Of a stretch of 6,804 nt of DNA, positions 1-6,804 are shown piece by piece. Each line of letters opens with the position of its first letter. The stretch's first letter is position 1. The notes under the pieces are model-generated. The model had not been told where the DNA came from. It did no database searches and saw nothing but the letters and a program-made list of their open reading frames with translations. The position numbers and the translations under genes were made by a program. Location: positions 1 through 6,804 of the forward strand of contig WGED01000548.1 in assembly GCA_015492915.1 (NCBI GenBank), given 5' to 3'. This DNA comes from Cyclobacteriaceae bacterium. GTDB lineage: Bacteria; Bacteroidota; Bacteroidia; Cytophagales; Cyclobacteriaceae.

Positions 1-1
1 A

Positions 2-961
2 CCAAAGTCAATATATAAAGAAGGGGAGGGCAACTCAGCCGATATCAATCTTATGATGGTAGCTTTGCTGAAAAAAGCCGGTTTTGAAGCTTACCCGGTT
101 ATCATCAGTACAAGGTCCAACAGGATTATCACCGATTATCGCCCGGTGGCTTCTTATTACAACTATACCATCGCCTGGGTTAAAGATGGGGATAAAGAAT
201 ATCTCCTCGACGCTACAGATCCTTATCTTCCTGCTGAGCTGCTGCCTGCCAGGTGTATCAATGGAAGGGGACGCATCATCCGGGATGATAAGCCGTCAGG
301 ATGGGCCGATCTCGTTGTGAGGAACGGTTCTACTGAAATGATTATGGGTACACTTGCCATCGACGAAGAAGGATACCTGGTTGGGGATATACAAATATCC
401 AGTTACGGGTATCCTGCCGGACGCAAAATGGAAAGGGTAAAATCAAAAGGGACCGAAAAGTTCATAGAAGATATCAAGAAAAACAGACCTGAATGGGATA
501 TTGAAAAATATGACATTGAAATCCCACCCCATGCCGGCAAGCCATTCGTGGAAAAGATCAAATGCTCGATCGAAGGCAGGGTGGAAGATATGGGCGATAT
601 ACTATTCCTAAATCCTTTGCTTGGCACCAAGTGGGAAGAAAATCCATTCAAAGGGGAAAAGCGTATCTATCCCATTGATTTTGTAACTTCTCAGACAGAC
701 CGTCTGGTAATTCAGTTAAAATTGCCTGAAGGTTATCAGGTCGATGAATTGCCCGAAAGCGTTAGAATCGCAACACAGGATAAAGGGATCTACTATTTAT
801 ACAGTGTCAGGGATCTGGGCAATGGGACAGTCCAGATACAAAGCAATCTGAAAATCAACAGGCCGAAGTTTTCACAGACGGAATTCGAAGAGCTCAAGAA
901 GTTTTTTGAAGTTGTTCGCGAAAAACAATCTGCACAAATCGTGCTGAAGAGGTCCACTTAA
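2..961 (+). CDS. Transglutaminase-like protein with DUF3858-type C-terminus, 5' truncated by window edge, probable pseudoenzyme
   Basis: The reading frame is open from the first bases, so the gene begins upstream; 319 residues are visible (numbered here from the codon at base 2). The ATG at 53 lies inside the transglutaminase core and is not the real start. Residues 8-75 match the core of the transglutaminase-like fold in Bacteroidetes DUF3857 proteins: GNSADINL, then YPVIISTRSN, then YLLDATDPYLP. The nucleophile position holds Ser12 instead of Cys, and the His position holds Tyr55 (context YYNYTI); Asp70 remains. Classical transglutaminase or protease chemistry is therefore unlikely. After a linker, residues from about 223 (YPIDF) to the end form a beta-rich tail resembling DUF3858. 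Such proteins are normally exported; the signal peptide would lie outside the window. The stop overlaps the next start (TAATG), indicating translational coupling with a paralogue that keeps Cys and His. Family assignment is from recognised motifs; the substrate is unknown. Confidence 0.85.
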   Translation, partial: PKSIYKEGEGNSADINLMMVALLKKAGFEAYPVIISTRSNRIITDYRPVASYYNYTIAWVKDGDKEYLLDATDPYLPAELLPARCINGRGRIIRDDKPSGWADLVVRNGSTEMIMGTLAIDEEGYLVGDIQISSYGYPAGRKMERVKSKGTEKFIEDIKKNRPEWDIEKYDIEIPPHAGKPFVEKIKCSIEGRVEDMGDILFLNPLLGTKWEENPFKGEKRIYPIDFVTSQTDRLVIQLKLPEGYQVDELPESVRIATQDKGIYYLYSVRDLGNGTVQIQSNLKINRPKFSQTEFEELKKFFEVVREKQSAQIVLKRST

Positions 962-2886
962 TGATTATTCTCATGAGAAATATGCGATTTTTATTCATTC
1001 CGGGGTTTATGATGCTGTGCCTGATAGCATTTGGAGAGAAACCTAATGTAGCTATAAAAGTATCTGCCATACCGCCGGAAATCAGGGATGGAGCGGACGC
1101 GGTATTGCGCTATTCTGAAACAACTCAGCAAGTGCTGACAGAAAGGAAAGTGAAATATCATTACAGGTATGCCATCACTATCCTGAATGAAGCAGGGGAG
1201 CGGCACAGTTATTTCGTCGAGTTTTACGATAAAAAGAGCAGGGTGAAGAACATTTCCGGCGTAGTCTATGACGCCCATGGCTATAAGCTGGAAAAACTGT
1301 CCGGCTCCGATATTGAAGATTACAGTGCTGTTTCCAGCGGTACGTTGTATCAGGACGACCGCATGAAAGTTTATGCGCCGGAACAGAATAAATATCCATA
1401 TACGGTAGTGTATGAATATGACAAAGAATATGATGGCATGGTATATTATCCGGCATGGAAGCCACAGCCGGTTTACCGGTTTGGTGTTGAGAAGGCATCA
1501 TATACCCTGGTGGCTGCAGAGGGACAAAATCCACGGTATAAATGCGAGAATATAGGTGAACCTGAGATATCGGATGATAACGGTAAGAAGATTTACACCT
1601 GGAAATTGTCAAACCTGAAGCCGCTGCAGAAAGAACCATTGTCAGTGCCTTTTCAGGAAAGAGTACCCGTTGTTTATCTCGCTCCCGGCAAATTTTCCTT
1701 TAATAAAACAGAAGGCGATTTGTCAACATGGAAAGGCCTGGGTGAATGGATATCCGGCTTGAATGAAGGACGTCAGGATTTGCCGGAAGAGACCATAGCG
1801 AAAGTTAAGGAAATTACTGCCGGTCTTACAACAAAAAAGGAAAAGGCGGAAGCGATATACAGATATATGCAGGACAATACACGCTATGTAAATGTGTCAT
1901 TGGGAATTGGTGGATTTCAGCCGTATCCGGCCTCATTTGTTGCTGAAAAAGGCTATGGCGATTGTAAAGCGTTAAGCAATTATACGCTCGCCCTGCTTGA
2001 TGTTGCGGGAATCGAGGCCCACTATGCACTGGTCAATGCAGGGTCCAATGCCGAAGATATCATCACGGACTTTCCTTCCAATCAGTTTAATCATGTGATA
2101 CTTTGTGTCCCCAACGATCCGGATACGATATGGCTCGAATGCACCAGCCAGGAGCAACCGTTCAATTTTCTGGGTACTTTTACAAGCGACCGGGATGTGT
2201 TGCTTGTAAAAGACAATAAGGGTGTACTGGTGCACACACCGGTGTACAAAGGCGAAGAAAACATTCAATATCGTCGTGCGGAAGTAGCGCTCGACAACAC
2301 AGGCAATGCCACGGCTACCATATTTACGCGCTACGGGGGATTGCAATACGAAAATGCTGAAGATGCCCTGATGCTCAAGGGAGAAGACCTGAAAAAAAGA
2401 TACTACAATGTGCTGGATATTCCCGATCTTGTTTTAAAGAGAATTCAACTGGATGAAGTGCTTGACAACGGCTTGCCCGAGATTCATGAAACGATCGAAC
2501 TTGAACTCAAGAGCTATATGGCAAAGGGCGGTAAGCGGTTGTTTCTGCCGATGAATCTGATGAATAAAACATCGCATATCCCCAAGCAGCTTACTGAAAG
2601 GGAAACCGATATGATGCTGACGTACGCCTATTGTGATTCGGACACGATCGTATATACCATCCCCGGGAATATGGAAGTGGAATATGCGCCCTCTCCCGTG
2701 AAGCTCGAAACAGAATTCGGGAAATATCACAGCCTGGTAAATATAGATGGTCAGCGTATAACTTATATCAGGAATGTGTCGATGAAAAAGGGACGTTATC
2801 CCAAAGAGATGTTTGCTGAGTTTGCGGCGTTGCGTAAAAAAATCGTAAAGGCCGATAAATGCAAAGTGTTGCTGAAATACAAATAA
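961..2886 (+). CDS. Secreted DUF3857 and transglutaminase-like domain protein, catalytic Cys and His retained
   Basis: This is a complete 641-residue protein. The N-terminus has a positively charged stretch and hydrophobic core (residues 7-24) consistent with a Sec signal peptide, so it probably acts in the periplasm or at the cell surface. Residues ~50-220 form a DUF3857-type beta domain. Residues ~285-400 form the transglutaminase-like core: Cys335 in GYGDCKALSN, His378 in QFNHVIL, and Glu393 (WLECTSQ) where the third triad residue is usually Asp. Residues ~430-641 are a beta-rich C-terminal region. The start at 961 overlaps the previous stop by one base; Met6 (base 976) and Met8 (base 982) are alternatives that would shorten the signal peptide only slightly. 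A purine-rich GAAGAGG (946-952) precedes the start. The gene ends in tandem TAA stops and is followed by an intrinsic terminator, so it is the last gene of its operon. Members of this fold include transglutaminases and cysteine proteases; the reaction and partner here are not known. Confidence 0.88.
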   Translation: MIILMRNMRFLFIPGFMMLCLIAFGEKPNVAIKVSAIPPEIRDGADAVLRYSETTQQVLTERKVKYHYRYAITILNEAGERHSYFVEFYDKKSRVKNISGVVYDAHGYKLEKLSGSDIEDYSAVSSGTLYQDDRMKVYAPEQNKYPYTVVYEYDKEYDGMVYYPAWKPQPVYRFGVEKASYTLVAAEGQNPRYKCENIGEPEISDDNGKKIYTWKLSNLKPLQKEPLSVPFQERVPVVYLAPGKFSFNKTEGDLSTWKGLGEWISGLNEGRQDLPEETIAKVKEITAGLTTKKEKAEAIYRYMQDNTRYVNVSLGIGGFQPYPASFVAEKGYGDCKALSNYTLALLDVAGIEAHYALVNAGSNAEDIITDFPSNQFNHVILCVPNDPDTIWLECTSQEQPFNFLGTFTSDRDVLLVKDNKGVLVHTPVYKGEENIQYRRAEVALDNTGNATATIFTRYGGLQYENAEDALMLKGEDLKKRYYNVLDIPDLVLKRIQLDEVLDNGLPEIHETIELELKSYMAKGGKRLFLPMNLMNKTSHIPKQLTERETDMMLTYAYCDSDTIVYTIPGNMEVEYAPSPVKLETEFGKYHSLVNIDGQRITYIRNVSMKKGRYPKEMFAEFAALRKKIVKADKCKVLLKYK

Positions 2887-2922
2887 TAAGTATATCTGTT
2901 TACAGATCATTTTGAAATACAG

Positions 2923-2962
2923 GCCATGAGAAATCATCGTTTTCTCATGGCTTTGTTTTTTT
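2923..2962 (+). terminator. Rho-independent terminator after the DUF3857 pair
   Basis: A perfect 11-bp stem (GCCATGAGAAA at 2923-2933 with its complement at 2941-2951) encloses a 7-base loop. It is followed directly by TTTG and seven T residues (to 2962). It lies 36 bases past the stop of the 641-residue gene and should end the transcript of the two transglutaminase-like genes, separating it from the esterase unit. Confidence 0.88.
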
Positions 2963-2990
2963 GAATGCCTGCCCCTCATTATGTGATCTC

Positions 2991-3014
2991 ATGAAAAAAC
3001 AGTTATTTTTTCAT
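2991..3014. repeat. Perfect AT-rich inverted repeat in the spacer before the esterase gene
   Basis: ATGAAAAAA (2991-2999) is repeated exactly as its reverse complement TTTTTTCAT (3006-3014) around a 6-base loop. It lies ~125 bases upstream of the esterase start. The stem is nearly all A-T, so it is too weak for a convincing terminator. It could be an operator-like site or a low-complexity chance match. A smaller inverted repeat (ATCTGT/ACAGAT, 2894-2907) sits just after the previous stop codons. Confidence 0.35.
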
Positions 3015-3139
3015 AGAAAATGATGCGCAGTGTCGGAATGATCATGAAATTGTAGTATAAATATCCCCTGATTTTTCTCCATTATCTTTTGTGATAATTA
3101 ACTTTAAGGTTTGGTTCATCACCTTTTACTAACCTTATC

Positions 3140-5710
3140 ATGAAGACCCGTTTTTTAAAACTTTTCGTATTCCTGCTCTTTATAAGCTTTTTGGCTGCAG
3201 CTCAAAACAATCAACCCGTTAAAGTAGCATGTATCGGCAATAGCATCACTTACGGAGCCGGTATTAAAGATCGCATCAGGGATTCGTATCCTGCCCAATT
3301 GGCAAGGCTCTTCGGACCTGGTTATAAGGTGCGGAATTTCGGCTATTCGGGCAGAACATTATTGAACAGAGGTGACCACCCGTACATGTCCGAAGATAAA
3401 TTTTTTAATGCCGTGAAGTGGCAGCCTGACATCGTCATCATCAAGCTGGGCACTAATGATAGTAAACCTCAAAACTGGAAATACAAAGACGATTTCGAAA
3501 AGGATTATAACAAGCTGATCACTGCTTTCGATACACTGCCCACTCATCCGAAGATATACCTTGTGTTGCCTGTCCCTGCTTTCGAGGTGCAATGGGGGAT
3601 CAATGACAAAGTGATCAAAAATGAGGTAATTCCCATGACGAGAGCGGTGGCTTCCAGACATGGTTTGGATGTTATCGACCTGTACACACCATTCCTTGGG
3701 AAAGGGACACTTTTTCCCGATACCATTCACCCGGGAGCCGAGGGATCGGGAAAAATGGCGGAGATCATATATGAGCACATCACCGGTAAAAAGGGGGAAT
3801 TGGTCCGGCAGGAACTGCCCGGTGTAAAGTCGATATGGCATGGTTTTGATAAGTATTCTTTTGATTTCGACGGCCGTGATGCGCACATTATTGCGCCACA
3901 TAAATTCCTCAACAGCAAACCGTGGGTATGGCGCGCACGCTTTCCCAATTGGCACACGGAGATGGACAGCATGTTGCTGTCCGAGGGGTTTCATGTCGTT
4001 TTTATCAATACAAACAATATGTTCGGCAGCCCTGATGCCATGGCGGTATGGGATAAATTTTATGAATATTTAGTAAAAATTCATGGATTTAACCCAAAGA
4101 CGGCGCTGGAGGGCGTGAGCAGGGGCGGATTGTTCGTCTACAATTGGGCAAAGCGTAATCCGGAGAAAGTAAGTTGCATTTACGCCGAGGCGCCTGTCTG
4201 TGATTTCAAGAGTTGGCCCGGTGGGCTTGGCACCGGAAAGGGGAGCCCCGGTAACTGGGAGAAGCTTAAAGAGGAATACGACTTTGCCTCAGACGAGGAG
4301 GCTAAAGCATATGCCGGTAACCCCATTGACGGACTCGACGCCCTGGCTATGCAAAAAGTGCCGATTCTTCATATGATCGGACTGAAAGATGAGGTAGTGC
4401 CGCCTGATGAAAATACCTTTATTCTCATAGATCGCTATACACATTTGGGAGGCCCTGCTCAGATCGTGCCCTGTACACATGGCAAGCAAACACTTTACGG
4501 CCATCACTTCGAAATCGAAACACCGAGGCTCGGTGCTGATTTTATAAAGTATCATACAGAGCTTCCGCAGGAGTCTTTAAGTTCCTCCACATATCATTTC
4601 ATGAGAAACGGGTTAAAAAATTCTTTTATAAAATTCGAAAGAGAGAAAAAAGGGCGAGTCGCCTTCCTCGGAGGTTCCATTACTTACAACCCCGGCTGGC
4701 GTGACAGCCTGATGACCTATATGAAAAAGCGCTTTCCCGACACAAAATTTGACTTCATTGCTGCGGGTATCCCTTCGATGGGCTCAACGAGCGGAGCCTT
4801 CAGGATCGAAAGAGATATCCTGAAAAACGGTCCTGTCGATCTGCTGTTCGTCGAAGCAGCCGTGAACGACGGTGGCAAAGGCAGACCCGCCACCGAGATT
4901 AAACGTGCCATGGAGGGTATCGTGCGTCATGTCCGCTATGCAGATCCGACTACGGACATTGTATTTATGTATTTCGTTGATCCCACCAAGATGAAGGATT
5001 ACCGGGCGGGGAAAGTGCCGGAGGTGATACAATATCATGACGAAGTAGCAAAATATTACGGCATTCCTGCCATTAACCTGGCTAAAGAGGTCACCGACAG
5101 GATTGATGCGGGCGAATTTACCTGGAAGGATGATTTCAAAAATCTCCACCCCTCACCCTTCGGACAGGGTGTCTATGCACGATCTATGATCGGCTTTCTG
5201 AACAAGGCCTGGAGTGGTTTTGTGGCAGAGGATGATAAAATCACCGATTATTCATTGCCTCAAAAACTTGATGGAGCCTGCTACGATCGTGGACGGCTCG
5301 TAGAGGCTGTGACCTTAGATGCACCGAAAGGCTGGCAAAAAGTGGATAACTGGCAGCCTGAGATCAAGGCATGGACCAGGGCCAATTATATTAATGTTCC
5401 AATGCTGGTGGGTGAATATCCGGTCAGGACCCTGAAATTTGAATTTGTTGGTAATGCTGTGGGCATTAATGTAGCTGCGGGGCCCGATGCAGGCGTGATC
5501 GAATACAAAATCGACAATGGCCCATGGAAAAAGAAGGATTTGTTTACAAAGTACAGCACAAAATATCATCTTCCGTGGCCATACATGCTGGCTGATGGGC
5601 TTGAACCGGGCAATCATACGCTGAGAATGAGGCTGACGGATGAGAAAAATATCAAGAGTATCGGCCACCGGTGTGTGCTCAGGTATTTCTTTTACAATGG
5701 AACGGAATAG
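3140..5710 (+). CDS. Secreted multidomain esterase: SGNH hydrolase, alpha/beta hydrolase, second SGNH hydrolase, C-terminal beta domain
   Basis: This is a complete 856-residue protein with a clear Sec signal peptide (residues 1-21, cleavage likely after FLAAA). Domain 1 (~26-217) is SGNH/GDSL: Ser35 in GNSIT, Gly68 in NFGYSG, Asn106 in GTND, Asp194 and His197 in DTIHPG; all four blocks are intact. Domain 2 (~225-473) is an alpha/beta hydrolase: nucleophile elbow GVSRGG (Ser327), likely Asp417 in GLKDEVVPP, likely His455 or His456 in YGHHF. Domain 3 (~495-692) is a second SGNH: Ser513 in GGSIT, Gly543, Asn576 in AAVND, His670 in NLHPSP, but Lys667 sits where the DxxH Asp is expected. Residues ~700-856 look beta-sandwich-like (GPDAGVIEYKIDNGPW, then GNHTLRMRL), a type seen at the C-terminus of secreted esterases. 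The likely role is removing acetyl or other acyl groups from a polysaccharide; this is inferred from the folds and export, and the substrate is unknown. No Shine-Dalgarno precedes the ATG, as is common in Bacteroidetes. The SDR gene follows after 54 bases without a terminator, suggesting co-transcription. Confidence 0.9.
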   Translation: MKTRFLKLFVFLLFISFLAAAQNNQPVKVACIGNSITYGAGIKDRIRDSYPAQLARLFGPGYKVRNFGYSGRTLLNRGDHPYMSEDKFFNAVKWQPDIVIIKLGTNDSKPQNWKYKDDFEKDYNKLITAFDTLPTHPKIYLVLPVPAFEVQWGINDKVIKNEVIPMTRAVASRHGLDVIDLYTPFLGKGTLFPDTIHPGAEGSGKMAEIIYEHITGKKGELVRQELPGVKSIWHGFDKYSFDFDGRDAHIIAPHKFLNSKPWVWRARFPNWHTEMDSMLLSEGFHVVFINTNNMFGSPDAMAVWDKFYEYLVKIHGFNPKTALEGVSRGGLFVYNWAKRNPEKVSCIYAEAPVCDFKSWPGGLGTGKGSPGNWEKLKEEYDFASDEEAKAYAGNPIDGLDALAMQKVPILHMIGLKDEVVPPDENTFILIDRYTHLGGPAQIVPCTHGKQTLYGHHFEIETPRLGADFIKYHTELPQESLSSSTYHFMRNGLKNSFIKFEREKKGRVAFLGGSITYNPGWRDSLMTYMKKRFPDTKFDFIAAGIPSMGSTSGAFRIERDILKNGPVDLLFVEAAVNDGGKGRPATEIKRAMEGIVRHVRYADPTTDIVFMYFVDPTKMKDYRAGKVPEVIQYHDEVAKYYGIPAINLAKEVTDRIDAGEFTWKDDFKNLHPSPFGQGVYARSMIGFLNKAWSGFVAEDDKITDYSLPQKLDGACYDRGRLVEAVTLDAPKGWQKVDNWQPEIKAWTRANYINVPMLVGEYPVRTLKFEFVGNAVGINVAAGPDAGVIEYKIDNGPWKKKDLFTKYSTKYHLPWPYMLADGLEPGNHTLRMRLTDEKNIKSIGHRCVLRYFFYNGTE

Positions 5711-5764
5711 GTAAAAATAGAGGCTTTGAAATCTTATAAAACGGGAAAAGGCACTTGAAAATAA

Positions 5765-6573
5765 ATGAAAGAGATCATGAAGATTGACCTTACAGGTAAA
5801 AACATTCTGATAACAGGGGGCGCCGGTGATGGATTGGGACAAGGAATTTGTGAGGCTGTGCATGTAGCGGGCGGGAGAGTGGTCATAAGTGACCTGGATA
5901 TAGATATGACACGAAAAATTGCCGGGAGATATGAAGGCGCCCTGGCTGTGGCCGGAGATGTAAGCAACGATAAGACGTGGCCCGCTTGTTCGGGCAAATT
6001 AAAAAGGATATCGGAATACTGCACGGACTTGTGAATAACGCCGGAATCGGCTTGGGGAAATCTGTACTGGAGACCGCCGAAGAGGAGTATGATCGTCTGT
6101 ACGATGTGGATGTCAAAGGTATTTGGCTGGTCACAAGATCCTTTGTCGATCAATTGCTTAAAGCCGGAGAGAGGGGAAGTATTGTAAATATTTCTTTGGT
6201 ACAGGCAAGGGCGACCATGCATAAAATGGCTTTGTATGCAGGGGCAAAATCGGCTGTCAACGGACTAACCATGGGCATGGCTGTGGAATTCGGTGAGCAT
6301 AATATCAGATGCAATGCGGTCGCACCGGGCCTGGTTTTTTCAAGTCAAATCGAGCGTATTATGGGAAAAATTATCGATGATGCGGCTGCGTAGCTCGATG
6401 AACATAAAACCGACCACCAGTGCCTTGACTTCTTTACATCTGCGCGTGACGCAGGTAATGTAGTGGTATTTTTGCTCTCAGAGTTAAGCAGGAGTGTAAC
6501 GGGGCAGATGATTTATGTGGACAACGGCACAACCAATCTGCTCTACAATAACGCCTATACCAAACGCCATTGA
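5765..6573 (+). pseudogene. Short-chain dehydrogenase/reductase (SDR), broken by a frameshift and an in-frame stop
   Basis: Joining the pieces gives ~269 residues, the usual length of a classical SDR. Residues 1-70 are in one frame: Rossmann beta strand and glycine motif TGGAGDGLG (residues 17-25, one residue longer than the usual TGxxxGxG), then ISDLDID and GDVSNDK. At base 5974 the frame must shift: restoring one G (AAG-GAC for AAGAC) continues as DVARLFGQIKKDIG. The second frame carries LVNNAG (91-94), Ser144 (NIS), Tyr158 and Lys162 (YAGAK) and the NAVAPG motif. A TAG at 6391-6393 interrupts it, after which the same frame continues with LDEHKTDHQC and the typical SDR ending GQMIYVDNGTT, stopping at TGA 6571-6573. 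The catalytic Asn position appears to be Asp116 (DVKG). An NAD(P)-dependent alcohol or sugar oxidoreductase is the family expectation. Translation may begin at 5765 or at ATG 5777. Sequencing error could explain one lesion; two lesions favour a true pseudogene. Confidence 0.85.
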
Positions 6574-6712
6574 TAATTGCAGCCCTGGGGCATGATAATT
6601 TGATTAATGCCGGAAGAACTCCTGCCGGATCATCAACAAAAAAAATCGTTATTATTTCATATGTTCATACTTTGTCAGAATCAACAAATACAGAATAGTA
6701 AAAATCAATGGG
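6574..6712. other. AT-rich spacer after the broken SDR gene, no gene recognised
   Basis: No coding frame with protein-like sequence and no RNA gene is seen here on either strand. It holds a direct repeat TGATAATT (6571-6578 and 6593-6600), a small GCCC/GGGC hairpin between the copies (6582-6591) with no T-run after it, and an A-run (6638-6645). No convincing terminator for the esterase-SDR transcript is visible. Confidence 0.5.
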
Positions 6713-6804
6713 ATTGTCTTTCATGCAAGAGAATTAACCCGAATAATTCGGGAAATAATAAAGGAAACGCTCAAAGCGCTGATAAACACGGAATTGATGG
6801 TCAC
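6713..6804 (+). CDS. Possible N-terminal fragment of a DUF1016-family (PDDEXK nuclease-like) protein, no usable start, cut by window edge
   Basis: One forward frame is open from 6608 to the window end. From about 6716 it reads like protein: VFHARELTRIIREIIKETLK, then ALINTELMV. This helical pattern followed by N-x-E-L is reminiscent of the N-terminal region of DUF1016 (YhcG-type) proteins, where it normally leads into YWxIG; that part would lie just beyond the window. No ATG, GTG or TTG occurs in this frame before the similarity. The nearby ATG at 6709 is in another frame and hits a stop after nine codons; losing one T in the run at 6719-6721 would join it to this frame. So it is either a frameshifted or 5'-decayed gene, uses a rare start such as ATT 6713, or is chance. 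Evidence is about 29 residues and family memory only. Confidence 0.25.
   Translation, partial: MVFHARELTRIIREIIKETLKALINTELMV
6738..6752. repeat. Perfect 15-base palindrome CCCGAATAATTCGGG
   Basis: Two 7-base arms are exact reverse complements around a single central A. There is no T-run on either side on either strand, so it is not a terminator. It could be a protein-binding site, but it also falls inside the possible DUF1016-like frame, where it encodes TRIIR, so it may be incidental. Confidence 0.4.

Noticed and set aside
2434..2979. Long minus-strand open frame (181 codons) antisense to the end of the 641-residue gene
   Set aside because: The translation has no recognisable domain and runs through the terminator hairpin; the opposite strand is clearly coding with conserved motifs.
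3099..3106. TAACTTTA, close to the Bacteroidetes -7 element TAnnTTTG, upstream of the esterase
   Set aside because: The last base does not match and no TTG is present at the proper -33 spacing; other near matches (3083-3091, 3105-3113) fail in the same way. A promoter is expected in this spacer but I cannot place it.
3359..3994. Minus-strand open frame (211 codons) within the esterase gene
   Set aside because: It is antisense to two conserved hydrolase domains and shows no family features.
5315..5863. Minus-strand open frame (182 codons) across the esterase end and SDR start
   Set aside because: Its sequence is low-quality protein (no motifs) and it overlaps two recognised plus-strand genes; it is a shadow of their codon pattern.
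6391..6393. In-frame TAG in the SDR as a recoded (readthrough or pyrrolysine) codon
   Set aside because: The same gene also carries a frameshift, the position is not catalytic, and no recoding signal is visible; simple decay or error is more likely.
5977..6393. A separate short SDR starting at GTG 5977
   Set aside because: It would lack the nucleotide-binding glycine motif, which is present in the preceding frame, and the C-terminal signature; joining the frames gives a normal SDR.
6582..6600. Hairpin after the SDR as a terminator
   Set aside because: The stem is only 4 bp with a 2-base loop and no T-run follows.

Overview
The window looks like a chromosomal fragment from a Bacteroidetes-type bacterium. 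The evidence is the paired DUF3857/transglutaminase-like proteins with a DUF3858-type tail, a very large secreted SGNH/GDSL esterase with a Sec signal peptide, moderate GC content, and gene starts that lack clear Shine-Dalgarno sequences. This is family-level inference from reading the sequence; no database search was possible.

Layout, all genes on the + strand. (1) 2-961: 3' part of a secreted transglutaminase-like protein whose catalytic Cys and His are replaced, so it reads as a pseudoenzyme. (2) 961-2886: a complete 641-residue DUF3857-transglutaminase protein that keeps Cys and His; it overlaps gene 1 by one base (TAATG), so the two are almost certainly one translationally coupled operon. 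(3) 2923-2962: a strong intrinsic terminator closing that operon. (4) 2963-3139: AT-rich spacer with a perfect 9-bp inverted repeat and presumably the promoter of the next unit. (5) 3140-5710: an 856-residue secreted esterase that fuses three hydrolase domains (SGNH, alpha/beta hydrolase, SGNH) and a C-terminal beta-rich domain. (6) 5765-6573: a short-chain dehydrogenase/reductase (SDR) gene broken by a one-base frameshift near 5974 and an in-frame TAG at 6391. (7) 6574-6804: no intact gene; the last ~90 bases read like the N-terminus of a DUF1016-type protein, but without a usable start codon.

How the parts may work together: the first operon encodes an exported pair, one apparently catalytic and one not, of unknown substrate. 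The esterase is best read as a polysaccharide deacetylase/esterase acting outside the cytoplasm, with the downstream SDR once a cytoplasmic partner, possibly for a released sugar. That functional link rests only on adjacency. The right end (6) to (7) shows decay: two lesions in the SDR and a start-less reading frame after it. The most noteworthy items are the three-hydrolase fusion, the active/inactive transglutaminase pair, and the decayed right end.
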